64,000 nt of DNA from Bos javanicus (GCF_032452875.1 NC_083870.1:7254001-7318000); one strand, 5' to 3'. Positions 1 through 11,099 are shown, counted from the stretch's first letter. Numbers and translations: made by a program. The notes: a model not told the origin generated them from the letters alone.

Positions 1-92
1 ATGTCCTTTTCATTATAGGGGACTGGAATGCAAAAGTAGGAATTCAAGAAACACCTGGAATAACAGGCAAATTTGGCCTTGGAGTAATGGGA
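1..92 (+). mobile_element. BovB LINE fragment, endonuclease domain
   Basis: The reading frame includes GDWNAKVGIQETPGITGKF, which corresponds to the apurinic endonuclease domain of the single BovB (RTE clade) protein. The match fades after about base 92 and neither element end is present in the window, so this is an internal scrap whose upstream part may lie beyond the left edge. Confidence 0.8.
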
Positions 93-519
93 TTGGTAGC
101 ATTGATTAATCCTACATGCTAGGAAGAAAGGTAGTGTGACAACATGCTAAATGTTCTAACTCTTGGCTTTAGGTCTTTCTTGGTACCCATCATGAACCCA
201 GCACCAAGCTAAGACCACACAGTCAAAAAAGGGGTCACTGAATGACAGTGGCCAAAGAAGTTAATGTCCTTGGTCCCACCAAATAAGATTCATGCTTTGC
301 TATAGCTTTAAATATGGTTCCCACAAAAATGACTTCCAGAGTGTTAACAGTCTCTGAATACCATGATCTGCCCAACCTAATAAGGGACAGAATTTCTTCT
401 TAACAATTTTGTGCTTCAATAAGAACAGATTGGCCACGCTGATTTTGCCCAGATCTCATGACATACTCACAGCACAGAAAGGGAGTGCTCAAATGGACCG
501 GACATATCATACACTATTA
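93..519. other. No recognised feature
   Basis: Single-copy-looking AT-moderate DNA. I see no long reading frame, repeat consensus or RNA gene here. Confidence 0.5.
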
Positions 520-650
520 TCCAGGCTTCTCATTTTAGAGTTGAAAATGTTGAAGCCAAGAGACCCAATAATGACTTATCCAGGGTTAGGAGCCAAGGAG
601 CACAGATTCCAGGCCTGAATATCACTGTATTACTTCTGTCACATTAAACC
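520..650 (-). repeat. Probable MIR SINE, degenerate
   Basis: Reads as the antisense of a MIR core: a cattttag...ttgaa stretch, then acttatccagggtta, then a cagattccagg segment, in the order expected of antisense MIR. Divergence is high, so the call rests on order of short matches. Confidence 0.45.
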
Positions 651-1334
651 ACCATCTTAATCCTGCATGTACTAATTTCATCTCTTCAATTAGGCTAAAC
701 TCTCTGACAAGAATTTTATCTTTTCCTAGTAATTTTAGGCATTCATGCCATAACCCATAGTACCAAGCTAAACATCTAAGGAAGGTATTGGGAACTCAAG
801 AAATGGATTCTAAAGCAGGTCTCAATTCACCAACACACTTCACAGAAATCTTGGCTATTTCTGGGGTAGGAGTTGATCACTCCACCTTCCTTTGAAACAA
901 TTTCTTTTCTAGTCCCCAAATCTTGACTCTTTAGGAAGAATTCTAGCCATAAGAGCATCTGGACTGCCATCTTTAAGGAGAATCAATGACAACTTCTCCA
1001 CCTCTCAGGTTTTTAATGTTGGATTAAATACTATGCTTTAACAGAGCTAGTGGTTGGAGCTGGGTGTACTCTTTCAAAACCTTGAAATTTAAGGAATCCA
1101 TCACTATCTCTCATTAAAATAGCCCACCAGAGACTCTTACAAAAAGGGATTACCAATTTCATTGCCAAAAAGAATTGAAGACTCACTCACACTACTGATA
1201 TTCTGACACACCCAAAAAGCAAGCCAATATTTGGGCCTAAAGAGATCCTGGTAGTCTGACCTGTTTCTGTACTAAACCTAACTAGTTGGTATGATTTGAA
1301 AATGTCTCACTCAGAAAGCAATGTTTGAAAAGGA
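651..1334. other. No recognised feature
   Basis: No gene or repeat family recognised in this stretch. Confidence 0.45.
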
Positions 1335-1830
1335 ATTGCTGATGGACATCTGGGTTTTTTCCAGTTTGGGTTATTATTACACTTAAGGCTACCATGAACA
1401 TTCATGCACAAGTCTGTGCATGCTTTCATTTCTCTTGCATACATACCTAGAAGTAGAATGGTTGCATTATAAGGTAGGTAAATGTTTAACTTTATAAGAA
1501 ATGCCCGCCTGTTTTTCAAAGTGGCTGTACCATTTTACATTCCCACCAGCAGTATGTCAAGAGTTCCTCATCAGTACTTGATATGGTCAGTCTTTTCAAT
1601 TTCATTCATTCTTACAGTTAAGTAGTAGTATCTCATTATGGTTTTAATTTGCATTTTCCTGATGACAAATGATGCTGAGTATCTTTTTATGTACTTATTA
1701 GTCATCCACATATCTTTTGTAAAGCAACTGGATTCAAATCTTTTACCTACTTTTTAAATTGAATTGTTTTCTTATCAATGAATTTTAAGAGTACTTTGTA
1801 GATTTTGGATAAAGTCCTTTAGACAAGAAA
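1335..1830 (-). mobile_element. Old L1 (L1M-type) fragment, antisense
   Basis: The segment follows the antisense of a mammalian L1 ORF2/3' region: a 'ggctgtaccattttacattc' type motif, then 'cccaccagcagt', then 'tctcattatggttttaattt', 'gcattttcctgatgac' and 'aatgatgctgagtatctttt'. These are standard L1 landmarks in the right order. No intact reading frame remains; the level of decay suggests an insertion predating ruminants. Confidence 0.85.
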
Positions 1831-2122
1831 GTCTATGGCAATTGCTTCCCTTAAAGACAAAATATCTTACTGATTTCCTTAAGCCTTTCCCTCATTCCAC
1901 CAGTTATTCCTCCCCTGCTGTAGTAGCATCACAATCTAAACATTTAAATGAAGGGACAAGCAATATGGTCTCATTAGCCTCTATGACCCTGTCTGGCACA
2001 GCTGATCAGGAAGCAGACATCTTCTCAAACCCCTGACTTTGATTCAAGTCCATTTTATACTCACACACTTCTGCAAGAAGTCAACATTAACCTTTCTTAC
2101 TTCAAGAGACACTACCTTTAAT
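1831..2122. other. No recognised feature
   Basis: Unassigned DNA between an L1 and a MER20. A 64-codon frame at 1842-2036 has no recognisable motif and I do not treat it as a gene. Confidence 0.45.
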
Positions 2123-2312
2123 CAGTAGTTCTCAACAGGGACACAATTTTGCCCCCCCAGAGAACATTTGGCAATGCCCAGAGATATTTGTTTGTCACAC
2201 TAGGTGGGGAAACAGTTGTTACTGGCATTTAGTGGGTAGAGGCCAGATATACTGCTAAATACCCACAATGTACAGATCAGCCCGCCAAACAAAGAATTTT
2301 GTGGAAACCCTG
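2123..2312 (+). mobile_element. MER20 non-autonomous hAT-Charlie element
   Basis: Begins with cagtagttctcaac, contains acatttggcaatgcccagag, tttgtcacac, ggcatttagtgggtagaggc and ends near aaaccctg. This is the MER20 order. MER20 is a short element about 220 bp long without coding capacity, mobilised long ago by a Charlie-type transposase. Small internal deletions are present. Confidence 0.85.
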
Positions 2313-2369
2313 TTTTAACAGTATTAATATTCGCAGGTATTGTTTTTAGATAATGGAATAGAAATACTG

Positions 2370-2545
2370 ATTTAAGAGCCAGGAAATATGGGTTCTTCTC
2401 CTAGCTCTGTCACTAACTAGTTCTGTAACCTCAGGCAAAGCACCTAAACTCTCAAAGTCCCCAATATCTCATCTGTTAAAGGCAAGGCATAACCTAAATT
2501 ACCTCTAAGTTCTCCAATTGCAAAGAAATACAACCCTATGACCGT
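2370..2545 (+). repeat. MIR SINE
   Basis: Landmarks in order: 'gggttcttctcctagctctg', 'tcactaactagttctgtaac', 'ctcaggcaaagc', 'aaactctcaaagtcccc', 'atctcatctgttaaa'. This is the sense MIR core (tRNA-derived, CORE-SINE). Confidence 0.75.
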
Positions 2546-3951
2546 TTATGCAAAACCACACATAACTTGGAGCAGTCATGAAAATGACTTTAGGTTCTCC
2601 ATGTTTAAGGAGTTTGACAACATAATGATAAAGGTTTGTTTAAGAGAATAGTCCCTGAGAATGCTTCTCATTAAAAAAGACGGGAACCAACTGCTGACCT
2701 CGGCTGGGACCCCAAACAGAGATGGGAAGACAAGAAGACCAGATGGGCTTCTAGCACCTGCCAGAAGAATTCAGGTGTTCCCAGAACAGAAACTGTCCCG
2801 CTGAGCTAGATCCCTTCCTACCCTCCCTTCTATCCAACTCACTCAACGTCAGTGATGTAAACACGAACTTAGAATGTGACTTCCACAGCAGAGCAGGTGA
2901 AAACCCTTCCAGGGCCAATTTGCCTAGCAGATGGAGTTTCCAACTCGAAAGTGAGATGGTGCCGGTGAGACAGTGTCTCTGAAAATCCTGACAGAGCTCT
3001 GATCGGAAGAAAGTCACCTGGTAGTGGAACCCTGGGACTCACCTCAGCGAAACAACAGGCTTATTACTGCAAACCCAGGCAACACAAACCCTGAATCCTA
3101 ACCAAGTTTCTGCCACTCAGGCCCCCTTTGGGGGGAAGCAGATCCTCCACCAATTCTTACAACAGCTGTTCTGCAGGTTAAATGAGGTTGAAAATTGTTC
3201 CTAAGAGTCCCTGCAAGAATAAACAGACGGCTAACATCTCGGACAGCCCTGGGGTAAACTTATTTCATTTCAAACCGACAAAAAATTATAAACGTTAAGG
3301 AAGAAGATTTACCAGAAACAACCTGCCTCTCAAAAGTAATCCCAAGAGCTTCCCACAGATATTCCTGGTGAAAGCACCATGATTTCCATCATAATTGACG
3401 GTTAAGAAGAGGAGCAAGGTTGACTATGCACTCCTTGCACTTTTTCCAACAGGATAGGGTCAAAATTGGGACGTATTATTAACCACTGTCATCTCTCCTC
3501 TCTGTTTTTCTTCTGTGAAGAGAAAGAAAGCTTCCTACATGCATACCTACAGGAAAAGGGGAATACAAAGGAGACACAATGCAGAAGTGAATACCTTGGT
3601 CTCCAGTAGGAAATGTTCTCAGGCTGTAGCCCATACCCATTACGGCTCAACATCACCTACATGGTTTGCCTCCAACTAACCCAGAGCTTGACAGAACCAT
3701 GAGAAGCATGCTTCTCTGTTCTAGCTGCAGCCCTTACCCCTCAGCTTACTCCCCTGTCTGCCTCCAGAACCATTCCACAGACAAGCCTGAGGCCAAGCCA
3801 CTGCAGAGACTTTTGCCAACAGTTTAACTAATCAGGACGTCAGAACTAAAGTAGAGAGCACTATTCATCACCAGCCTAAAGACAGAACAGTAAGCGCCGT
3901 TAGTGATGCCTGTGACTTCTAGTTAATCAGGCTCCTCCTGCACCGCCTGCT
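2546..3951. other. No recognised feature (about 1.4 kb)
   Basis: No repeat family recognised. The antisense frame 2751-3017 (88 codons) shows no domain, signal peptide or conserved motif. No promoter-like CpG cluster is visible. Confidence 0.4.
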
Positions 3952-3985
3952 GTGTGCGTGGGTGTGTGTGTGTATGTGTGTACGG
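3952..3985. repeat. (TG)n microsatellite, interrupted
   Basis: Alternating TG with a few interruptions (gcgtggg, ta). Confidence 0.85.
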
Positions 3986-4249
3986 AGTTGGGGGGAATGT
4001 CAGCTCAAACTCACAGCAGCACGTAAAATCAAGTCTTCTTTATTAAATTGCTCATTTTTTCTCTTCTACATTTGCCTGTCCCCTTCTTTGCAAGGACCAG
4101 TTAGCAATAAAATCTGAAAGACAGCTAGGAGTGTTATGTTCTGTGCTGAACCAGATGACTTAAGCAATTTCTCTTCTCTAGGATTTGAGCCCTATCTCCT
4201 CTGGGCTGACTCCTCTGGGCTCAGTTCCTGGAGGCTGACTATCCCCGTG

Positions 4250-4670
4250 GCTATTTCTATGTAACAAATTACAACATCTATAACATAACCACTTTTTAAT
4301 TCTGCCTGCACTTTTACAAGTCAGAAATGTGGGAGAGGCTGCACAGTTCTCACTTGGGTTCTCATGCAGTCACAGTCGGAGGCTGGCTAGAGCTGCAGTT
4401 ATCTGGAGGTCAGATGATGCTGGGCGTCCGGGATGGCTCACTCACAAAGCTGGCAGCCAGTGCCGGCTGTCCACCGGAGCTCAGCTGGAGCTGTCGACCA
4501 GAGTGCCCACGCGCGGCCTCTCCACTGAGGCTGCATCAGGCTAGCGGGACTTCTTAATGGGCAGCTGGCTCCTCTCAGATAGTTGTCTGGCCCTTTTGGG
4601 ACCTAGTCTCACAAGTCCCACAACTTCGGAAGTCACATACTTCCATTCATTCTGTGAGCTATAAATGAGT
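4250..4670. repeat. Probable old mammalian repeat, family unresolved
   Basis: Phrases such as 'gttctcatgcagtcacagtc', 'ctggaggtcagatg', 'gatggctcactcacaaagct' and 'cggaagtcacatacttcc' match a widespread old mammalian repeat that I remember but cannot name. The section 4420-4530 is CpG-richer than its surroundings. Two overlapping plus-strand frames (4327-4557 and 4329-4544) fall in it and are not credible genes. Confidence 0.45.
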
Positions 4671-4674
4671 CCTT

Positions 4675-4685
4675 AAGGTCAGCTC
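4675..4685. repeat. Left TSD of BovB insertion
   Basis: aaggtcagctc, identical to 5224-5234. Confidence 0.85.
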
Positions 4686-5223
4686 TTCCTGGGGTCCCAT
4701 CACTTCCTGGCAAATAAAAGAGGAAAAAGTAAAAGTAGTGACAGATTTTCTTTCCCTGGGCTCCAAAATCACTGTGGATGGTAACTGTAGGCATGAAATT
4801 GGAAGACGTTTGCTTCTTGAAAGGAAAGCTATGACAAATCTAGACAGTGTATTAAAAAGCAATGACATCACTTTGCCGACAAAGGTCTGTATAGTCAAAG
4901 CTATGGTTTTTCCTTGAAAGTCCCTTGGACAGCAAGGAGATGAAAACCAATCAATCCTAAAGGAGATCAACCCTGAATGATGCTGAAGCTCTAATACTTT
5001 GGCCACCTGATGTGAAGAGCCGACTCAATGGAAAAGACCCTGATGGTGGGAAAACTTGAGGGCAGAAGGAGAAGGGGGCAACAGAGGATGAGATGGTTGG
5101 ACCGACTCAATGGACATGAACTTGAGCAAACTCCAGGAGACAGTGGAAGACAGGGAAGCCTGGCATGCTGCAGTCCATGGGGTCACAAAGAGTCAAACAT
5201 GACTTAGAGACGGAACAACAACA
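4686..5223 (+). mobile_element. BovB LINE, 5'-truncated 3' end
   Basis: Starts near the codons for PITSWQ in the BovB protein and runs to the BovB 3' end, with landmarks cacttcctggcaaata, atcactttgccgacaaag, ccatggggtcacaaagagtc and an acaacaacaa tail. It has an internal deletion around 4915-4925, where the segment coding for the CESWTVKKAE region is missing. A perfect 11-bp TSD shows target-primed insertion and fixes both ends. Confidence 0.92.
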
Positions 5224-5234
5224 AAGGTCAGCTC
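5224..5234. repeat. Right TSD of BovB insertion
   Basis: aaggtcagctc, the second copy of the duplication at 4675-4685. Confidence 0.85.
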
Positions 5235-5319
5235 AGACACAAGGGGAATTAGTCCTAGATCTCATCGCTCAATGGTCTGAGTGTTAAAAACATTCACAGG
5301 CATGTTTTAAGATCCCACA

Positions 5320-5455
5320 TTGACCTGTTTTAACATTCTAGTCCACTTGAGGTCAGGAAATCTGCCTTGTTCACTACTGTAGGTCACACACATAGCAGAC
5401 TGGCTGGCATACAATAGATGTTCAATAAACAGATGTTGAATGAATGCATGCATGA
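5320..5455 (+). mobile_element. L2 LINE 3' end
   Basis: Contains 'ctagtccacttgaggtcagg', 'ctggcatacaatagatgttc' and 'gttgaatgaatg', the L2 3' UTR pattern. Confidence 0.7.
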
Positions 5456-5514
5456 CCAAAAAGAAAAATGAGCTTCCACAGTGGAGAATCAATTTTTTAA
5501 GAGGAAAAATTATT

Positions 5515-7335
5515 TCCTTCCCGAATGCAGAGTTCCAAAGAATAGCAAGGAGAGATAAGAAAGTCTTCCTCAGAGATCAGTGCAAAGAAATAGAGGAAAA
5601 CAATAGAATGGGAAAGACTAGAGATCTCTTCAAGAAAATTAGAGATACCAAGGGAACATTTCATGCAAAGATGGGCTCGATAAAGGACAGAAATGGTATG
5701 GACCTATCAGAAGCAGAAGATATTAAGAAGAGGTGGCAAGAATACACAGAAGAACTGTACAGAAAAGTTCTTCATGACCCAGATAATCACAATAGTGTGA
5801 TCACTCACCTAGAGCCAGACATTCTGGAATGTGAAGTCAAGTGGGCCTTAGGAAGCATCACTATGAACAAAGCTAGTGGAAGTGATAGAATTCCAATTGA
5901 GCTATTTCAAATCCTAAAAGATGATGCTGTGAAAGTACTTGGACTCAATATGTCAGCAAATTTGGAAAACTCAGCAGTGGCCACAGGACTGGAAAAGGTC
6001 AGTTTTCATTCCAATCCCTAAGAAAGGCAATGCCAAAGAATGCTCAAACTACTGCACAATTGCACTCATCCCTCATGCTAGTAAAGTAATACTCAAAATT
6101 CTCCAAGCCAGGCTTTAGCAATATGTGAACCGTGAAGTTCCAGAAGTTCAAGCCGGTTTAAAAAAAGGCAGAAGAATCAGAGATCAAATTGCCAACATCT
6201 GCTGGATCATCGAAAAAGCAAGAAAGTTCCAGAAAAATATCCATTTCTGCTTTACTGACTATGCCAAAACCTTTGACTGTGTGGATCACAATAAACTGTG
6301 GAAATTCTTCAAGAGATGGGAATCCCAGACCACCTGACCTGCCTCTTCAGAAACCTGTATGCAGGTCAGGAAGCAACAGTTAGAACTGGACATGGAACAA
6401 CAGACTGGTTCCAAATAGGAAAAGGAGTACATCAAGGCTGTGTATTGTCATCCTGTTTATTTAATTTATATGCAGAGTACATCATGAGAAATGCTGGGCT
6501 GGAAGAAGCACAAGTTAGAATCAAGATTGCTGGGAGAAATATCAATAACTTCAGATATGCAGATGACACCACCCTTATGGCAGAAAGTGAAGAGGAACTA
6601 AAAAGCCTCTTGATGAAAGTGAAAGAGGAGAGTGAAAAAGTTGACTTAAAGCTCAACATTCAGAAAACAAAGATCATCCCATCCACTCCCATCACTTCCT
6701 GGCAAATAGATGGGGAAACGGTGGAAACAGTATCAGAGTTTATTTTTTTTTTGAGCTCCAAAATCACTGCAGATGGTGACTGCAGCCATGAAATAAAAAG
6801 ATGCTTACTCCCTGGAATAAAGTTATGACCAACCTAGACAACATACTAAAAAGCAGAGACATTACTTTGTTAACAAAGGTCCATCTAGTCAAGGCTATGG
6901 TTTTTCCAGTAGTCATGTATGGATGTGAGAGTTGAACTATAAAGAAAGCTGAGCACCAAAGAATTGATGCTTTTGAACTGTGGTGTTGGAGAAGACTCTT
7001 GAGAGTCCCTTGGACTGCAGGGAGATCCAACGTGTCCATCCTAAAGGAAATCAGTCCTAGGTGTTCAGAGGAAGGACTGATCTTGAAGCTGAAACTCTAA
7101 TACTTTGGCCATCTGATGCGAAGAGCTGACTCATTTGAAAAGACCCTCATGCTGGGAAAGATTGAGGGCAGAAGGAGAAGGGGATGACAGAGGATAAGAT
7201 GGCTGGATGGCATCACCGACTCAACGGACATGGTTTTGGGTGGGCTCCGGGAGTTGGTGATGGACAGGGAGGCCTGGTTTGCTGTGGTTCATGGGGTCAC
7301 AAAGAGTCGGACACGACTGAGCAACTGAACTGAAC
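5515..7335 (+). mobile_element. BovB LINE, about 1.8 kb, 5'-truncated
   Basis: Longest BovB in the window. It starts inside the linker between the endonuclease and reverse transcriptase (NAEFQRIARRDKK) and runs to the BovB 3' terminus, ending cgactgagcaactgaactgaac. BovB is an RTE-clade non-LTR element that entered ruminant genomes by horizontal transfer and whose 3' end seeded the Bov-A SINEs. I could not find a convincing TSD. Confidence 0.95.
5518..6828 (+). pseudogene. BovB reverse-transcriptase reading frame, broken
   Basis: Three consecutive pieces in shifted frames cover the reverse-transcriptase domain: about 5518-6021 (linker and fingers, MNKASGSDRIP), 6118-6337 (VQAGLKKGR, FTDYAKTFDCVDHNK) and 6298-6828 (GVHQGCVLS, then the catalytic YADD box at 6556-6567). 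The breaks are a frameshift near 5945, an in-frame stop at about 6117-6119, and another frameshift near 6310; downstream the frame stops again at 6828, before the C-terminal region. The family's enzyme nicks target DNA and copies its own RNA. This copy cannot make it. The YADD aspartates are intact, so inactivation is by frame damage, not active-site loss. Confidence 0.9.
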
Positions 7336-7339
7336 CTGA

Positions 7340-7430
7340 GCCTCGTCTTTGTTTCTCACTGCTATAGTGGGGATACAAATTCAACTTTCAAGGGATTGTG
7401 TTAAATGAGATAATTTATAATTTATGAGGA
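7340..7430 (+). repeat. MIR SINE fragment
   Basis: 'gtttctcactgctatagtgg', 'ggatacaaa' and 'gttaaatgagataatt' follow the central MIR consensus. Confidence 0.55.
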
Positions 7431-7634
7431 GGATTTTCATTTTCCCAGAGTTGCTGGAAAAGACTAGAAATGGTACCATGTGGCTAGACTCCCACACTGT
7501 TCACAGAGCTACAGCGCACACCTCCTTGTCAAAGCTGACACCTGTCATCCTATCTCAATGCGCTTCCCTTCCCTCCTCGGCCCAGTCAATCTTTGAAGGA
7601 CTGTCTCCATCTTGGGCTCCTCCCAGAGAGGCAG

Positions 7635-7850
7635 TGTGGGGATTAAGAACCTGGAGCCTGAGTGTGCCTCCTGTCTCTCTGCTTCTTCAGTGTAGCCTGG
7701 GACACATTACTCAGTCTTTCTGTCTCATTCGCATCTTCAAAATGATGACAGTGATAGTACCGACCTCATACAGTGGTTACGAGGATTATATGAATCGCTA
7801 TGCATTGAGTGCTCAGGTCACTGAGCATATAACAAGTGCGATGTGAGTGT
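7635..7850 (+). repeat. MIR SINE
   Basis: Nearly full sense MIR: 'ggattaagaacctggagcct', a cttcagtgtagcctgggaca section, 'aaaatgatgacagtgatag', 'tacgaggattatatgaa' and a final 'gagtgctcaggt'. The 140-codon frame 7424-7846 passes through it and is not a gene. Confidence 0.7.
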
Positions 7851-7984
7851 AGTCAGCCATAATTATAACTCCGGCCTTCAGAGATCTCCCTCTCCTTTGA
7901 GCCCACAGTAAACACCCTCCAGAGTCCCCCAAATGCTGCTTCCTCACACTCTCTGCCTTCCACATGTAGCTTTCTCCTGAAAGG

Positions 7985-8060
7985 ATGAACCTTAAAGCAC
8001 TCAGAGCAGTGCCCGGCACAGGCTGAGAGCCCACTCGGTGTCGGTAATCATGCTGCCACG
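7985..8060 (+). repeat. Possible MIR 3' part
   Basis: 'aaagcactcagagcagtgcc' followed by 'cggcacaggctgagagccca' resembles the 3' MIR region. Confidence 0.4.
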
Positions 8061-8084
8061 GAAAGCTCTTTCCCTTATTCCTAG

Positions 8085-8510
8085 TCATCTTTCAAGTCTC
8101 CTTTCAAACGTTTCCTTCCAAGAAGGTTTCCCTTCCATCCTAGATTAGGCCAAGTGTCTTTCCAATCAAGATCACTGCCAGACACTATGGGCCTTTCTGT
8201 AGACTACAAAAAGGCTCCCTTTCTGCAAGACAGCACATATCTAGAGGAGTGGAGCATGGGCTGAATTTCAGCCTCTACTCACTCCTTTAACCAAGAACCC
8301 TTGAGCAACCCAACCCCGCCTCCAAGTGTACCCACTGCATTTCTCACACTCTACTGTCATTAGCCCTGGAAACATCTGTACCCTTTCAGCAGACTATAAA
8401 CTCTGCAAGGGCAGGGCCACGATTGCTCCAGATGAAATCTCCAATACCTGTACACCACTCAGCACTTAACAGGTGTTCAGCAAATATTTGTTGAATAAAT
8501 GAATGGACCA
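8085..8510 (+). mobile_element. L2 LINE 3' region
   Basis: Starts with 'ttcaagtctcctttcaaacg', continues through 'ccttccaagaaggtttccct' and ends with 'ctgcaagggcagggccacg', 'caggtgttcagcaaatattt', 'gttgaataaatgaatg', the standard L2 3' order. Confidence 0.7.
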
Positions 8511-8715
8511 TGTGCCTCATATCCTTCCTTTGTGGCTGTATTTTCCAGGATTCCAGTGTAAGTACAAAGCGGCTCAATAACACAAACCTTTATCATCACC
8601 CTTAGGTCTGTGGTTTCTGTTGTTCTGAGTCAGGGGAAGACACAGACCCTTCCTTACCAGGGACAGCAACTGGAAAGAGTCCTCTGCTGTAGGGTCCTCA
8701 TCCGGGTTACCTACA

Positions 8716-8863
8716 TGCGCTCAGTCATGTCCGACTCTGCAGCCCCATGGACTGTAGCCCACCAGGCTCCTCTGTCCATGGAATTCCCCAGGAAAGAATA
8801 CTGGAGTGGAGATACTGCCATTTCCTACTCCAGAGAATCTTCCCAACCTCTGCAAATGCAATT
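8716..8863 (-). mobile_element. Bov-A SINE, decayed
   Basis: Antisense Bov-A landmarks: gctcagtcatgtccgactct, ccatggactgtagcccacc, aggctcctctgtccatgg, aagaatactggagtgg. The tRNA-derived head is mostly lost on the right. The frame 8610-9041 runs through this SINE. Confidence 0.85.
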
Positions 8864-9284
8864 CTCCCTATTAAATAGCAAGGAGCTATTTGAGGGCCCA
8901 ACTGAGCTTGCCCAGGTTCAGGTAGAATGTGGAAGCCTTAAGTATTTCCCTGAAGGGTTCAGAAGGCATGGGATGAGGGTGCTGTCCCAGCCTCTGCCCA
9001 CAGAGCTGGAGGGCAGCAAGCCTGAGGCCGGTGCCAGGTAAGCGGGCACGCCTCAACACATACCCAACTGTCATGCGGTTCGGCAGGAACCAGACTTGGG
9101 TCGTTTCCAGAAGTTATGTGGCCTGCATTTAGCAAACTAGCTACATGTGGCTAGTTTGTGGTAGTTGTGGCTTATTAAAAAGGAGCAGCAATAAGGCAAT
9201 CTGGCAGTTTCACCTGAGCAGTTAAGGTATGGATTTCCATTAGTGTCTCTAGGGTGGTAGATAGCTAAGTGAATGCCCCAGAAG

Positions 9285-9450
9285 GATGCAAAGCTGCCTG
9301 GTCATAGTTCTGGCTTCTACTTTACTGGGACAAGTCACCTTCCTTCTATAAGGTATCCTTAAGTGTTGGTTGGCAATGTAGTGGTCTTTCTACCTCCTGG
9401 AATTATTTTGAAAATTAAATCAGATAAACATAAAGGCAATTTGAAAGTAA
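9285..9450 (+). repeat. Possible degenerate MIR
   Basis: 'ttctggcttctactttactg', 'gacaagtcacctt', 'tctacctcctggaattattt' and 'gaaaattaaatcagata' match scattered parts of sense MIR. Confidence 0.4.
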
Positions 9451-9599
9451 ATTATTCTGTAACTTCTTATCACTGAGTTGTACAACTCCTCTGCAATGTC
9501 ACCCCTTCCAAGCTGCTTTTCCAACTGAAATCCTTTCCGGCTGTCCTCATCCTACACATGGTCTCTAATAGGCCATTTATCTTAGCCAGTGATGTATGA

Positions 9600-9712
9600 C
9601 TCTTTTAAGTATATCCCCAGGTTCTTTGGGGGCAGTGATCACCTCAGGTATTTTCTTGGGTACTTATGGCTCACAGCACAGTAGGATTCACTGAATATTT
9701 GCCTAATTATAA
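9600..9712 (+). repeat. Possible L2 3' end
   Basis: 'tttgggggcagtgatcacct', 'ctcacagcacagtaggattc' and 'actgaatatttgc' resemble the L2 3' UTR. Confidence 0.35.
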
Positions 9713-9717
9713 ATATC

Positions 9718-9758
9718 AACACATGTGTGTATATATACACGCATACACATACATGTTC
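9718..9758. repeat. (CA/TA)n-rich simple repeat
   Basis: Alternating purine-pyrimidine tract acacatgtgtgtatatatac followed by cgcatacacatac. Confidence 0.6.
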
Positions 9759-10170
9759 ACCCTTTGCGTCCTCAGAGGATCTGACCATTGGAATAGCAAA
9801 TATATCCTTTGGTCACAGGCATCAAAGGGCAGGGTTATTTTATGCCAAATTTCATTATACTCAAAACAGAGATGCAGTTGCAGTCCACTGAGTTTTAGAA
9901 ATAGCTGACAAGTTAAAATCCTATCCAACTCAATAACTGAGAAAAAAGGAACTTGCAATAAAAGAATATGATCTGTAGACCACACCAGGGTTCCCTCATA
10001 GGCACATTCCTTAGAAGAGCCTAATCAGCTCACCTGCAGGCACTTGCCCACATCAGAGGGGCCATCCAGGGCTCAGATCTGACATGGTTTCAGTAACCCT
10101 CCTACAAGACTTCTTATCAACACAATCATGGTCAGAAAAAAGTCTATTAAAACAGATGTTAAAAGCATAT

Positions 10171-10490
10171 AGAACAGTCTTTTGGACTCTGTGAGAGAGG
10201 GAGAGGGTGGAATGATTTGGGAGAATGGCATTAAAACATGTATAATATCATATGTGAAACGAATAGCCGGTCCAGGTTTGACGCAGGATACAGGATGCTT
10301 GGGGCTGGTGCACTGGGATGACCCAGAAGGATGGTACAGGGAGGGAGGTGGAAGGGGGGTTCAGGATAGGGAACACGTGTATGCCCGTGGTGGATTCATG
10401 TTGATGTATGGCAAAACCAATACAATATTGTAAAGTAATTAGCCTCCAATTAAAATAAATAAATTTAAATTTTAAAAAAAGCAAAAAAAC
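10171..10490 (+). mobile_element. Ruminant L1 3' end
   Basis: Runs agaacagtcttttggactct, catgtataatatcatatg, ccaggtttgacgcaggatac, ggtggattcatgttgatgta, tggcaaaaccaatacaatat and ends in an A-rich tail. The same 3' UTR occurs at 21609-22185 and 34800-34878. aaaagcatatagaa at 10161 and aaaaacatagaaaa near 10485 are a possible imperfect TSD. Confidence 0.9.
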
Positions 10491-10800
10491 ATAGAAAATA
10501 ATGTGCCTACCTTAAAGAGTTTATTTTAATATAAACATTTAAATGTATGTTTATTCACCGATATTTCAATATGGATTGGAGATCTTATTCTATAGATATG
10601 CATCTACAGATTTCCCAAAGTCTTTCTGGCATAAATAACATACTGACTGATTTCTAGTTTTGCCTCCTTCCAAGTGGATTAAGAACTTAAAGACATAAAT
10701 AAATGCAAAGATTTCTGGATGCAGAAACGTTCTAAGGTTTTTTGTTTCCCTCCAACTATTTTACTGCTATTTTCTTCATACCTAATTCATTGGCAACATC
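10491..10800. other. No recognised feature
   Basis: AT-rich DNA without a recognisable element. Confidence 0.4.
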
Positions 10801-11030
10801 TTTTTTTTCTGCATTAAAAAAATTTTTTTTATGTTAGAACGTAGTTGATTAACAATGTTTTGTTAGTTTCAGGTGTACAAAGTGATTCAGTTATACACAT
10901 ATCTATTTTTTTTTTCAAATTCTTTCCCCATTTAGGTTAATATGGAAAACTGAACAGAGTTCCCTGTGCTACACGGTAGGTCCCTCTAGTTTATCTATTT
11001 TAAATATAGTAGGTGTACACATTATTGGCA
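10801..11030 (-). mobile_element. L1 3' UTR, antisense
   Basis: T-rich start, then cgtagttgattaacaatgtt, ttgttagtttcaggtgtaca, aagtgattcagttatacaca, gttccctgtgctacacgg, taggtccctctagtttatct. This is the antisense of the cetartiodactyl L1 3' end also seen in sense at 27240-27455 and 32920-33130. Confidence 0.85.
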
Positions 11031-11099
11031 ACTTCTTTTGTAGCAACTCACTTTTATAAATTTTGTGCAAAACATTCAACTTAGTTCCATAAATACAGC

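Noticed and set aside
7424..7846. 140-codon plus-strand frame
   Set aside because: Its second half is a sense MIR; no domain is recognisable.
8610..9041. 143-codon plus-strand frame ending near a splice-donor-like ccaggtaagc
   Set aside because: The middle of the frame is an antisense Bov-A SINE, no acceptor or conserved motif is visible upstream, and chance donor-like words are common.
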